A stretch of 64,000 bases of DNA from Cunninghamella blakesleeana (GCA_017871115.1 JAFCIZ010000001.1:663501-727500); one strand, 5' to 3'; counted from the stretch's first letter, positions 23,351 through 35,799 are shown. The notes: generated by a model not told the origin, from the letters alone. A program made the numbers and translations.

Positions 23351-23459
23351 ATCACGTTTAAAACTAAAAAATAAAAAAATATCATAATCACAATCATTAC
23401 GATAAAAATAAAAACAGTTTTCAAAAAAAAAAGCAAGATTACCCATTTTTACAAAATGG

Positions 23460-23465
23460 AAAAAA
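23460..23465 (-). terminator. RNA polymerase III T-run after tRNA-Leu
   Basis: Six consecutive T on the minus strand, seven bases past the tRNA 3' end, fit a Pol III terminator. Confidence 0.75.
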
Positions 23466-23472
23466 GTATGTT

Positions 23473-23553
23473 AGCGACAGCGAGGTTCGAACTCGCGCCA
23501 CCGAAGTGAATACATCCTAAATGTATCGCCTTAGACCACTCGGCCATGTCGCT
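23473..23553 (-). tRNA. tRNA-Leu (UAG anticodon)
   Basis: The minus strand folds as a class II tRNA of 81 nt without an intron. The 7-bp acceptor stem pairs AGCGACA with TGTCGCT. The D arm reads GGCCGAGTGGTCTAAGGC. The anticodon stem ATACA/TGTAT closes the loop TTTAGGA, with UAG at positions 34-36. There is a long variable arm around CACTTCGGTG, and the T arm GCGAGTTCGAACCTCGC contains the B box GGTTCGAA-type promoter core. The UAG anticodon reads CUN leucine codons. No CCA is encoded, as usual for eukaryotes. Confidence 0.96.
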
Positions 23554-24596
23554 CTATAACTGTGTCAGTGAAGAAATAAAAAATAATAGTAAGAATAGTA
23601 ATTTAAAGTAATTCAAAAATATTAGATTGGATATAAATCATAGTTATAGTTGCACTATTATTATAGAACAAGAAAATAGCATTTTTTTTAAAATAATGTT
23701 ATTTTAAAATATTTAATAAGATCACAACTCAACATAATGAAATAATAAATAATAAAAATATGAGTGTAATAATTCCTATAAATAAAGTGATTTAAAGTCC
23801 GTCATATTTCCTAAATCGGCTCAACATTTTAAATACCGCCCGAAATGCTATTTTTAAAAATTGTTACAGAATTCATATTCGTTTTTTTTTTCCTTCCCTC
23901 TCTTTATTTACTTTATTATTTTAAATTATAACGTATTACTGTTATATTTTATAAATATATTTCTTTTTAGTATAATTTATTGGGTTATTATTTTTCTTTA
24001 TATTAATTAATATGATTATGATAACTGTTTAACACTAAAGAAAAACAAAGCTATGAAATAGCAAAAGGTGTTTATATCAGCTGCATTTAGGGTCAAATAA
24101 CAATCTGACAGTAATTTATATATGACAACTATATGAAAGAAAAGGAAAGAGACTTTGTAGACTTTGTTTTAAAGATAAAATATGGTTACTTGACAACAAA
24201 TAAATAAAATATGGATTAAAGAAAAAAAAAAGGAAATATCAGTGTTGCATATGGATGGAAAAATAGATAGATCCACTTCAATTCCTAAAGCTATCTCCTC
24301 GTTTTACATAGTCGTCAAATGCATATTCCAAAAAAAAAAAAGTACCAGCAACTATTAATATTTTATGTAAAATTAAACGATAAATGAAATAAATACTTCT
24401 CTTTATTATAATATGTCTAGTTTTTCATAAAAACAATGAAACTTTTTTTTTTTTTTTATTTTTATTTCATTTAATTGAATTTACTAGAAAAAGGTAACTT
24501 TATTTTATTGAATAATTTATAATAAAAATACAAATCTTCATCACAATAATTTATAAGACAAAATAATAAAAATAAAAATAAAAATAAAAAATCTAT
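23554..24596. other. Intergenic region upstream of the tRNA gene
   Basis: A/T-rich DNA between tRNA-Leu and the 3' end of the biotin carboxylase-like gene. No gene or clear repeat was recognised. Confidence 0.6.
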
Positions 24597-26797
24597 TTAA
24601 AGCTTATTCTCTTTCAAATCCGAAAGTTCCATTACTAAATCTCCGTTTTCAAGTAATTCATTCACTTTTGAAGTAATAGTTTGTACACGGCCACGAATAG
24701 GTGATTTTACGACTGTTTCCATTTTCATAGCTGTCACCACAAATAATTCTTGTCCTACTTCAACAATATCGTGTTCCTTCACGCTGATTTCTACAATCAT
24801 ACCGGTAATAGGTGTAGAAACTTCATTTGGATTAGCGGTGTTTGCTTTTCGACGAAGATGAGAAGAGGATCCGATTGCTGACTTTTTAGTTAATTTTAAA
24901 GTAGATGGATTGTTCATGTTGGGGAAGGTGGTTTGAATTTGTGCTTCAATTTCATTCGGGAAGTTATTGATTTGAATGGACTCAAATTGGATTGATTGTG
25001 TTTGATCTCCTATATTAATATTAAAGGCATCACCAGGTTTAAATTGTAAAGTAGTTGCCATATCATTGGATCCTAGTTTTGTGTTGCTATTGCTATCGTT
25101 GTTGTTGAATAATAATGCTGTCTTTTTTTTTCTTTGTTGTGTCCATATTAAACTTGCCTTTAATATATCACTTGTCCTTTCTTCAAGCGACTTAATATGT
25201 ACATGTTTTAAATTGTCACCCAAATAACTTTTATCCAGTACTAATGCTGTAAGGAAGTCAAGGTTGGTTTCAACGCCTACAATTATTGTTCTTTGAAGTG
25301 CAATAGCCAATTTTGATAAAGCGTCTTCCAAGTTACTTCCTGTTACGATAATTTTAGCTAATAATGAATCAAAAGACTATCAGATATATATAATTAATGG
25401 TTAGTATTATTTTCTATTTTTATTTTATTTGTTTTATTTGATTTCAATCTTTTTTTTTTTTTTTTAAAAAAAAAAAAAGCTTACAGGTAATACAAGGCAT
25501 CCATTATGTAACCAAGTATCTACGCGAATGCCATAGCTTCCCATTGGAAAAGAAACATGGTTAATTTTTCCAACGGACAAAGTGTTATCTTGATGAGGAT
25601 TTTCTGCAACGACACGAGCCTGAATTGCTACTTGATGAGGATGAGAAAGTCGAATAATATCTTGAGTAAGATGTAAATCATGAGTCAGATTTTTTCCCAT
25701 AGCTACTAAAATTTGAGTTTGAACAATATCTACATTGGTTATTTGTTCACTGATGGTATGTTCCACTTGAATACGAGGATTTACTTCCAAAAAATAAAAT
25801 GATCCATCATTACTAACAAGAAATTCAACTGTACCAGCAGAGTCATATTTAATATATTGAACAAGACGAATAGCGGCTTGATGGATTTGATGCCTTAAAG
25901 CAGGTGATAAAGATGGACATGGTGCAACCTAAATATATATATTTAAGCAAAATAAAAAATGTAAGTGATGCATAAAATTCCTTGTCTAACTATTGTCGTT
26001 ATTATTACCTCTAAAATTTTTTGATAACGACGTTGAATAGAACAATCTCTTTCAAAGAGATGTATAACATTTCCATACCCATCACCAATAATTTGAACTT
26101 CAATATGTTTAGCACCAACAATAGCTTTTTCAATAAACACTTGTTTAGAAGGAGATTCATTCATACATAACTTTAAAGCTTCTTGAACTTCTTTTGGATC
26201 ATGGACCATTCGAATGCCACGCCCTCCCCCTCCATCACGTGCTTTTAGCATAATTGGATAGCCGTATTTATGACCAAATTCAAGCACTTGAGATGGATCA
26301 GTAATAGATTCTTGTGTACCAGGAATAACAGGAATCTTTGCGGCCATAGCAACTTGTCTTGCAGCTACTTTATCACCTACAGCTTCAATACATGCTTTAG
26401 ATGGACCAATAAAGCGAATCTTTTCTTTTTCACATTGTTCAGCCAATAAGGTGGATTCAGATAAAAATCCATAGCCAGGATGGATATAAGTAGCTTTTAC
26501 ACTACACATAAAATATATAAAGAATAAGTTTTATTATTTTATTATTTTATTTTAAATCGACTCTCTTATATATATATATAAAGGCTACCTTTTAGCAGCA
26601 CGAATAATATGATCCACTTTTAAAAAAGACTGTATGGATTCGAGTTGTATAGATTCGTTTGCAAAAGCGCAATGGGATTTATCATTACTATTTGCATAGA
26701 CAGCTACAGTGTAGTAACCCAGCTCAGCAGCTGCTGTTAAAATACGTATTGCGATTTCTCCACGATTAGCTACAAGAAGTTTATGTTGTATTGACAT
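24597..26797 (-). CDS. Biotin carboxylase-BCCP protein, pyruvate-carboxylase-like but lacking the carboxyltransferase domain
   Basis: Exons 26589-26797, 26009-26501, 25485-25928 and 24597-25376, giving 641 aa. It starts directly with the biotin carboxylase fold (KLLVANRGEIAIRI). It keeps HPGYGFLSES, the ATP-grasp Gly-rich loop LKARDGGGGRGIRMV, HIEVQIIGDGYGN, ERDCSIQRRYQKILE and EVNPRIQVEHT. The C-terminus is a biotinyl domain with AMKMET, putting the biotin Lys at about 600. Phrases such as AVGDKVAARQ and DCSIQRR are closest to pyruvate carboxylase, but there is no carboxyltransferase domain between BC and BCCP. Architecture is therefore that of an acyl-CoA carboxylase alpha subunit. No mitochondrial presequence is evident, unlike MCC-alpha. 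Partner and substrate are unknown; it may need a separate carboxyltransferase, which is not in this window. Confidence 0.85.
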
Positions 26798-26995
26798 TAG
26801 TTATATAATAAATAGCTTTCAAGTCGGTTTTATATTTGGGTATAATAACAATAAAATAATAATGATAATAATAAAGAGGTGAAGTAGAAGAAAGAGGGCA
26901 AAAAAGAAAAAAGAAAAAAATGGCGAATTTAAAATTTATTAATTTTTTTTTTTCTCAGTTTTACTAATCTTTTTTTCTTGAGGTAAATTAAGATT

Positions 26996-27340
26996 TTATA
27001 AAAACCATAAAAAAAAGCGGAGAATATCATTAGTACCATAAACTATGACTTCTAATAAACCAATGATTCTTCCCATTTGAAAAAAGATGTAAATAATAGT
27101 TAATAATAATAATGAAAAAATAAAAAATAATATATTAATTTGATATGGTTCTAGGGTATAAAATAATCCGTTCAGTTGATAAATGATTGGATTGTTTTTT
27201 TTTTTTATATTTAATGGTGCTTGCTTGAAGGAAGAAGTTTTATTATGATGGCTTTTATTATATTTCTTTTTCCATTTTATTTCTGGTATTATTTGGTGAA
27301 TCCATCGACGAAAACGACCATGTTGTGTAGGATAAGGCAT
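26996..27340 (-). CDS. Small membrane protein, candidate serine palmitoyltransferase small subunit
   Basis: Intronless frame of 114 aa. It has a basic N-terminal half (RFRRWIHQ, KWKKKYNK) followed by a hydrophobic half. The stretch from IYQLNGLFYTLEPYQ into a ~20-residue membrane helix (ILFFIFSLLLLTIIYIFF) resembles the short SPT regulatory subunits (ssSPT/DUF3317), which have a YQ...LY.LEPWE core before a single helix. Here Trp of LEPW is Tyr. Those subunits activate sphingolipid synthesis in the ER. Its ATG is 413 bases from the divergent kinase start, and it lies 198 bases upstream of the BC-BCCP ATG on the same strand. The family call is a visual match and needs a profile search. Confidence 0.5.
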   Translation of the reverse strand: MPYPTQHGRFRRWIHQIIPEIKWKKKYNKSHHNKTSSFKQAPLNIKKKNNPIIYQLNGLFYTLEPYQINILFFIFSLLLLTIIYIFFQMGRIIGLLEVIVYGTNDILRFFLWFL

Positions 27341-27753
27341 ATATTAAAAGAATTACACTAAGAAAGATAAAAGGAAAAAAAGGAAAAGCAAAAGGAAAAG
27401 AAAGCAGGAAAAATAAAAAGACGACATTTTATAAATAAATAAATAGTAAATATAAACAATAATAGTAAACTATATTTAGTATTGGACCGACGCACATTAT
27501 TGCTGCTGTCTAGGATTAATTATTAAAAAAAGAAAATGGGGAGAAGTTTTTTTTTTTTATTATTATTTTTATTTATAGAGAGAGAGAAGGCCAAGGGTGA
27601 CACAAATCAAAAAGGTGGTGCCTTTTAATATTTTATATAAATATATATATATATATATATTTATTTTTTTTCGCTTCCTTTTTTTTTTTCTCTCTCTTTT
27701 CTTTCTTCTGTATTTTATTTTAATCAATATAAAGAATTAATAAATAACCAAAG
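27341..27753. promoter_or_regulatory. Divergent promoter region
   Basis: 413 bases between the small membrane protein and the CaMK-type kinase, transcribed away from each other. It contains a TA repeat near 27640-27660 and a pyrimidine-rich run (27661-27712) just before the kinase ATG. No specific factor site was recognised. Confidence 0.5.
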
Positions 27754-29794
27754 ATGACAAAATCACCTTTAATGAAAAGACTTTTGGCTTTATTTAAGAA
27801 GACCCATGGAAAAGAAGATGAAGATTCAGCATATCCAGTTGAATTAACCAAAGTTTATCGAGTCACTACAAAAACCTTAGGTGTTGGTTCTTTTGCTGTC
27901 GTGAAAGAATGTATTGATCGTTCAACTGGAAAATCTTATGCTTTAAAAATTATCTTGAAAAAAGTTATTGCTGGTAAAACTAATATAAATAAGTTATTTT
28001 ATTTCAAGTGTTACTTATCCTTCTTTTTCTTTTTGTTATCTTGTAGGAAAGGAGCATATGCTTACAAGTGAACTAGGTACTAAAAAGAAAGATAAATACA
28101 AAGATATAACAATAACAAAAAAGAGAAAAAAAAATCAAGTTTATTAAATAATATATATATATATATATATATATACATGTTAATAATAGATATTTTAAAG
28201 CAAGTTAAACATCCACATATTATATCTATGCATGATTTGTATGAATCCAAGGATGCTGTTTATATTGTTACAGATTTGGCTAGTGGAGGGGAATTGTTTC
28301 AACAGTTATTAGACAGAGGATCTTATACAGAGCGTGATGCTTGTCATTTGATTGCTCAACTTTTGGAAGGGTTGGCTTATTTACATGATCACGATGTAAG
28401 TTTGATTAATTGAAACAAAATAAAAAAGGAAATAGGATGGGGTATCAATATATGTATGTATATTCATTTTCTTTTATATTTTTATATTATAGATTGTCCA
28501 TAGGTAATAATAATGATGAATAAGATTGCTTTTTTTTTTATTGTTTTACTAGTCTTTCTAACTCGCCCTTTTCTTTTTTTACCATTTTTATTTATATAGA
28601 GATATTAAACCTGAAAATGTAATACAAATAATACAAATAATTATAATAATGATAATATTTTATGTTTCATAAAAATAACTTCGCGCTCTAATATACAAAT
28701 ATATTCAATGAATTTTTATTAGCTTTTGTTTGACACCAAGGATCCCGATGCCAAATTGATGATTACAGGTATAAACAAACTAATCGATTATTTTAAAAAC
28801 AAAGCAATATATCAAGTTACTTACATATTCCTTTGTTTTATTTTATTTTTTATTTTTAAATAGATTTCGGTTTATCCAAGATTCTCAAAAATCATGACGA
28901 TATATTGATGACAGCATGTGGTACCCCAGGGTAATAATGATATTATTATATATACTTATTCATCCAACAAAAAAAAATCAGTTTTTATTATTTTACTTCT
29001 TAAGCTAATGATTAATATTCTTTTTTTCTTTTTAATCTTTTTTTTTTTTTTAGATATGTAGCACCCGAAGTATTACTTCAAAAAGGTCATGGGAAACCAG
29101 TTGATATTTGGAGTGTGGGTGTAATCACAGTAAGTTGAAAAAAAAACAGTGCTAATAGTAATAATGATATAGAGGATTATTACTTTTATATAAATACACT
29201 TACTAATAATAATATTTTTATTTAGTTTGTTTTATTATCAGGTTATACTCCATTCTATGGTGAAGGTAAAACGGAAATGATATCTATACGAATTATTTTG
29301 GTTACACTTACTCATTTATATATATGCTTTTTTTTTATTGTTTTAGACCAAGCTGAATTATTTCAAAATATTATGTCTGGAAATTATGAGTTTGATGAAG
29401 AATATTGGGGTGAAATTTCTGATACTGGTAAAAAAATGTTTTTTCTAAAAAGAGTAAAGAGCCTTTTTTTTTTTAAAAAAAAAATAATCCAACTAACTGT
29501 TATTATCTTTTATTCTTTATTATTACTACAGCAAAAGACTTCGTAGATCGTTTGTTAACTTTTGACCCGGAAAAACGGATTACTGCCAAAGATGCTTTAC
29601 AACATCGTTGGATCACAAATGTACAAGAAGAAGTACCTGATGTCACTAATCTTGTACCAACTGTTCGTAGAGGGATTGAAGTTCGTAAATCATTAAAATC
29701 TGTGGTTACTGCTATGACCTTATTAAGCCATTGGAAACATTTAGAAGATTTAAGCGATGTAGAAGAATCAGAATCAGACTCGGAAAAGCATTAA
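27754..29794 (+). CDS. Calcium/calmodulin-dependent protein kinase (CaMK I-type)
   Basis: Eleven exons: 27754-27973, 28047-28076, 28190-28395, 28493-28503, 28600-28618, 28723-28768, 28864-28930, 29054-29129, 29226-29265, 29347-29427 and 29532-29794, giving 352 aa. Ser/Thr kinase with all core residues: Gly loop GVGSFAVV (43-50), Lys65 in [17 protein letters not shown] around 155, DFGLSK, and the activation loop [13 protein letters not shown]. That loop keeps the Thr phosphorylated by CaMK kinases. After the kinase domain, a basic/hydrophobic helix ([20 protein letters not shown]) fits a calmodulin-binding autoinhibitory segment. A highly acidic end follows. Exons 4 and 5 are micro-exons of 11 and 19 bases that together spell the catalytic loop. 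Confidence 0.92.
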
Positions 29795-30255
29795 AAGATA
29801 CCACATCAAGTGAAATCAAATCAAATCTTTCAAATAACATGTAGATTTTTAATTATCATATAAATACTATTTATTATTATTGTTACTCTCTTCATAATGT
29901 CTTATTTTTAATATATTTACATACATGTTTATATATACATAAATGGTATTTATTTTATTTTATTTTTTTTATTTTTTTCTTAATATTATATAATAATCAC
30001 TATTAATAAACACCGTAATAATAATATAAAAATAATTAAATTTAAAATGTATTTTTCTTCTTCATTTATTACTGCTTTTATTTTGTTATCAATCATAATA
30101 ACAAAAAAATAACCAAGTTTAAAAAACCTTTTTTTTTTTTTTACTTAAATTAATATTTCTTTTTATTTTTTATTTTTTTTTATTACTGTGAACATCGATG
30201 CTATAATTATCGTCATTAATTAAAAATATATTAAATATGCCCCATATATTTTGAT
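29795..30255. other. Convergent intergenic region
   Basis: A/T-rich 3' flanks of the CaMK-type kinase (+) and the p24 gene (-). Nothing else is seen. Confidence 0.65.
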
Positions 30256-31245
30256 CTAATCAATAAGTCTCTTTCTACGGAAGTATGAGCGAAGATATAA
30301 GATTTGCCAAACACCTAAACTGATCAAAGTAAACAAAGATAATAAACTAAACCATTTAACACGATCATTTGTAGATTCTAATCACCATAGAAATAAAATA
30401 GAAATAAAAAGAAGCATGAATTTATAACATCAAAACTTATATATATGTTGATTCGTATCTGATAGTATTATCATTGTTGTTGTCAATTTCTTACCATTGG
30501 TATTTCTCATTCTAGCTTCACGTCCTTTCAAATAATTCATTTCATTTAAAATATCATCTACCATAGCTTCCAATACACGTGTTTGTTCTTCAAGGTTAGG
30601 CAAATGTTTATTTTTTGTAATTTCTTCAATAGTTTTTGCTTCAGTACCAACATTAACTTCAAGCTCTACTTCACGGACATATTGAGAATTGGGAACAAAT
30701 CCTATAACAGAAATAAATAATAAATCATTAAATACATGTTAATATATATTGTAAAATATGTATTGTAGCTAAATTTTTTCTGTTTACTCCTTCCTCTACC
30801 CCCATATATATTTATATTTATATTTATTTTTAAAAAAATTACCTTCTTCAAGTACATTTGTAAAGCAAATCTTGATATCACCATCTTGGGAAGTATCAAA
30901 AGCGTTATTAAATTCATTCTTAATATTTTGTTTTTTAACAAGTACGTTAGGTGTTTCCCCATCTTCAAGAATCTATCACAATATACAATAATAAGTTGAT
31001 GGAATGCATTAGTATTCATGTTTATATTTATCTCTTATTAAATAAATACATACTTCAAAATTAACGCGTTGATTATATCCTTCCCCAACGTTGACAGTAA
31101 CTAAAACTTTGGTATCTTTAGGTACATATTGATAAAAACATTTAGGAGCAATTTTATCAGTGTGGGCGTGTAAGTCAAAGCGAACAGCAGATGAAAAAGT
31201 CGCTAATGCAGCAACTAATATAAAGGAGATTGATTTTGATCGCAT
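30256..31245 (-). CDS. p24-family GOLD-domain cargo receptor (TMED10/Erv25-type)
   Basis: Exons 31054-31245, 30843-30972, 30495-30701 and 30256-30377, giving 216 aa. Type I membrane protein of COPI/COPII vesicles that helps sort cargo between the ER and Golgi. In order: signal peptide (MRSKSISFILVAALATFSSA), a lumenal GOLD domain with the two conserved Cys (KCFYQYV and IKICFTN), and a coiled region (NLEEQTRVLEAMVDDILNEM). Then come one membrane helix (WFSLLSLFTLISLGVWQ) and a short cytosolic tail YLRSYFRRKRLID. The tail has the paired aromatic for COPII and the basic residues for COPI. The tail is the delta-type. delta-COP, a COPI coat subunit, is encoded two genes away. Confidence 0.92.
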
Positions 31246-31829
31246 CTTTTTCTATTTGTTTATTTTTTTAATATATAAGTGTGGATTTTATATATATATA
31301 AAAAAACTATTGAAAGTTTTTAAATTATAATAGATGTAAAAAAATAAAATATATAAAAAAAAATAATGAGTGAAAGAGTGTTAATGAAAAAAGGCGGAAT
31401 ATAAAATTTAAAAATATTGAAAAAATTCACCACCAATTTAATTTTGATTGGCTGATCACTTTTTTTTTTTCAATGATAGATTTACTTTATGGTTTTACAG
31501 TCCTCAATACCATAATTTTGCCCCTCACTACTTTAATTATATTTTTATATATCTGTCATAAAACTAATTCAAAATAAATTATAAATAAAATCACCTCTTA
31601 AATAATTATTTTTAAAAATATAAGATTATTAAATGGTTTATTGTATTGGTAAGATAATCAGCCAATTTGTTTAATATATTTATAAATATTTACGTGTTTT
31701 TTATTACTTGAAAAAAAAAAAATGAGCGTAGTATATGGTAATGATTAAAATATAAATATTACATAAACAAGATAGCATATATATATATATATATATATAA
31801 ATAATAGTAACATTAAAAAAAAATTTCAT
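31246..31829. other. p24 promoter side and Sir2 3' flank
   Basis: A/T-rich spacer with a TA repeat at about 31779-31798. No gene was seen. Confidence 0.6.
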
Positions 31830-34543
31830 TTAATTGGCATCCTGATTTTCTTTTTGTCGGATATCAGTAATTTCTTCATTGTCAAGAGCAGTTTCTTCGT
31901 TGTCAGAAGTGTTTTCGGTTATATCTTCATTTGATTTATGAATATATTCACTATCATTAGTAGATCCACGTTCATCGCATCTAATAAATCATAAAAAAAA
32001 TTTTTTTTAATAAGTAACTATATAACCATATTCATATTACAATTTATATTATACCTTTGTGCATTAAAATAGCGATCATCTAAAACAGCACCTGGAAATG
32101 TATATAACCCGTTTGCAACATATTTCCAAATTCTTTTTCCAGTGTCTTTCACTTGATTAGTATCTTTGTCAATAATATCAAAAGTATCTCCATCACCATG
32201 CTGGCTGTGTTGTATACTTTCTTCAGATAATGAGCTTCCACCAGGTAGTTTTTCATGACGTAAATCCCAATTCAACATACGGCAAAGTTCAGGCACAATG
32301 TCATCTGAGTTACCAAGTAATTGTACATCAAATGTCATATGCGTTATAGGTGTACGATTGATTAAAATTTGAGGGATACGATGAGGTATTTGTGTCATAA
32401 TTTCTGATACTGGTGATACTTTTAATGAAGACCCCATAACAATTAATAAATCTACTTGATCCGTATCAATAGCTAGTAAATGATCAAATTCATCAGGTAA
32501 TTTTTCTCCAAAAAATGTTATATCCTATAAACAATAGATTATTCTTTAGTTATGACTATATATTAATATTATTATTAAACATGTATATGTATGAATGTAT
32601 ATCCTACAGGTTTTATAATAGAAGTTCCTCTGGGTGTATCGTCTTCATCATCGTCGTCATCACTATTATACTTGTCATTATTTTTATTTGGTTTCTTCTC
32701 TGCTTTACGCTTTAAACATTCGGGGCACGGTGGCACTGTCTATAAATATAAATTTGTTTATATAAAATAAGTCAATATTTGAATAGGAAAAATAAATAGT
32801 ATTATCACCAACTGTTTTTATTTTTATTTTTATTTTTATTGCTATTTGATTATTATTATTTTATATATTTTTTACCTGAGAAAATATATATTCTTCAATA
32901 TCTTTTCCGTCACATTTGTAACCACAAGTAACACAACTAGCTGTAGCAAAACTTCCATGACAATTGACTACGTTTTTTATGTTTGCTTTATGTTCCAGTG
33001 TATCAATATTTTGAGTATAATTACGTAACAATTTTCCTTTTTCTTCAATTAATTTGACAAAATGATGACTTGGGCTTGGTTGATATTTACTTGGATATAA
33101 TTCTTTTGCAAAGGAATAAAATATTTCGGGCGAATCACGAAAGTATTCAATATCAAACATTTGTTGAGGATCATCCAATTGATATTCTTGTAATCTAGAG
33201 TAAATGCCAGTTTCTGATCTAAAATCCGGTATACCACATGATACTGATACGCCTGCTCCAGTGACAACCATGATTTTTTCTGCTTTATTCATTAATTCTA
33301 CTACATCTTCCAATGTGCTAACATGTTCTAATCGTTGTCGTTTTCTTAAATACCGGTTTACTACTGTACGTAAAATTGGTGCTAAATCTAAATCAGTTGT
33401 TAACATGATTGCTCTTGGGTGCTGAATATAAATACATGTATAATAATAATAATAATAATAATAGTATGAATTAATTATAATAAAAAATATGGATGTATGG
33501 TTGTATTTTACTTTTATATTCAAGTACCATAGTAAAACCAAAAGCTTCTAATAGTTTAGCTACAGGTACATGTTCTTGAATAACGTATTTTTCAATAAAT
33601 TTCATTAATCCTAATAATAATAAAAATTAACAATAGTAACAATAATAATAGTCAAATTATTATCATTTTCCTCATTTTATTTTATTTTGTTAAAAATAAT
33701 GAATATTTTTATTATAATAATTTTTAGTATTACCAATTTCTCTTGCATCGTTTTTAACCACTTCCATTTCTTCTTCAGTATAGCTAGTCCACGCTAATAT
33801 TAATATTAAACAAATAATTAGACTTGCAATACTTTTTTTTTTTGTTGGTCTTTATCTAGCCTGATATGTTCCTGTATAACTTACGTGTACTATATTCTAT
33901 ATCATCGTCCCCCACCTCTTCTACATCAACATCGTCATCCAATCTTAAAGCTGCTTGAAGTAAATCATCACCACTACTTTCGCTGTTGTTATCCCCAATA
34001 GAATGCCAATCAGCATCAGAATCCTCGTTATAAGCTCCATCAAATAAAAGATCTTGAAGTTGGTCTGGATTTGAGGATGTTGGTATAGTTTTTGATTGAA
34101 TAGGAGTAGGATCGTCTGAATCTTGAAGAATAAATATAGAAAATAGAAATAGAAAGCAATATATGCCAGTTAACTTTAATATAGCATAAATAACTCTTTT
34201 CCTGATTTGTACACCTTTTTTTAAGATAAATTAAAATTCCCAGCATTCTAATTTATAAATCTTCTTTCGTCCTTCGATATATTAAAATAATGACTGTACA
34301 TATATTTATATTTTTATATATTACAATACTGTTGTCATAATTGTATCCGTTTGTGTATACTATTTATTTACCTGAACTATATTTTGTTTTTTTCAAAGAG
34401 CGGTCATTAAGTTCTGTACTATTATGGTAATCACAATCAGTAGATTGAGGACTTTCACTTGATGTTGTACGCTTTACTGCTGTATTGTTATTTACATTGT
34501 TATTATTAGATATCGCACCATTTATATTATTTGATGAATTCAT
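31830..34543 (-). CDS. SIR2: Sir2-type NAD-dependent protein deacetylase (class I, SIRT1/Sir2-like)
   Basis: Exons 34372-34543, 33885-34121, 33734-33793, 33528-33610, 32876-33421, 32608-32739, 32055-32524 and 31830-31980, giving 616 aa. An Asn/Ser-rich, then acidic N-terminus leads to the deacetylase core. The NAD site GAGVSVSCGIPDFRS starts near residue 239, followed by TQNIDTLEH and the catalytic His in NCHGSF. A zinc site is made by CVTC and, after an intron, CPEC. The acidic insertion NDKYNSDDDDDEDD follows the zinc site, then GEKLPDEFDHLL and VMGSSLKVSPVSEI. The tail is acidic. It removes acetyl groups from histones and other proteins in the nucleus. The donor after exon 4 (GTACTT at 33527) is weak, but it is the only one I found that keeps the frame. 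It shares a 283-bp intergenic region with delta-COP. Confidence 0.92.
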
Positions 34544-34826
34544 TTTTATGTATATGTATATATATGTATATATATATATATATACTCGTATATATATAAG
34601 CGTGTATTTTTTTTAAAAGAAAGGAATATATAAAAAATTAAAGAATATGCCTGACAAAAAAAAAGCGAAAGAGAGAAGAAAAAAAATTTAAACACAGTTA
34701 ATTTTATATTGAATTTTTAAGTCACGGAAAATTTGAGAAATTTTAAACCTCCACGATTCAATTTTTAGATGTGCCTTTCTTCCCTTTTTCTCTCTCTTTT
34801 TTATATATTACATAAATACATTAAAT
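34544..34826. promoter_or_regulatory. Short bidirectional promoter between SIR2 and delta-COP
   Basis: Only 283 bases separate the two start codons, so both core promoters must lie here. It contains TA repeats near 34557-34583 on the SIR2 side and a CT-rich run at 34770-34800 just before the delta-COP ATG. No specific site was recognised. Confidence 0.65.
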
Positions 34827-35760
34827 ATGGTAATAAATAAATATATTTTATTTTATATAACTTTAATATTTTCAACAAAGTTAATTAATATATATGTGTT
34901 TATATATATATATTCATTTATTGGAACCATTCATATAGGTTGTTTTAGCAGCATCAATTGTTACCAAAAGTGGAAAAGGTATAAAATATATAGATATACT
35001 GGATATAAGAAATAATTTCTCATCTGATGGCATTCACTTTGTTCAACAACCTTCATATTTTAATGTTATTATTTTATTTTATTTTTATTTATTATACTCA
35101 ATCTATTTACGTATATATAGTGGTTATATCGCGTCAGTTTCGTGAACTTCAACGTTCCCGTATCGAAGGTTTACTTGCATCTTTTCCTAAATTAACCAGC
35201 ACTGGTCAACAGCATACCACTATTGAAACAGAACACGTACGTTATGTGTACCAACCTCTCGAAGACCTTTTTATGGTACTCATCACCAATCGTCAAGTAA
35301 GTTTAAATATTTATATTGCACATGTATATAAGCACCTAAATTTTTAAGATGAAAACAAAGCATGCATACACTGACTCAATATATATACATATATACGTAT
35401 GTATATTTACAAGATAATATTAACAAACGCTCTTTTTTATTTCTATTATTTTATATTTTATATGTATTTATAGTCTAATATTTTGCAAGATATTGAGTCA
35501 TTACATTTATTTGCTCGTGTAGTAACCGATACCTGTCGCTCTTGTGATGAACATGATATCCTAAACAACTCTTTTGAGCTTTTATTCGCTTTTGATGAAA
35601 TTGTTTCAGAAGGTTATAGAGAAAACGTCAACTTATCTCAAGTCAAGAACAACATAGATATGGAAAGTCATGAAGAAAAAATTCAAGAAATCATTGCTAG
35701 GGTAAATATATATAAATATATATATATTAAGAAAATAACTTGTCTCTTATTGTTTTATGC

Positions 35761-35799
<39 letters not shown>

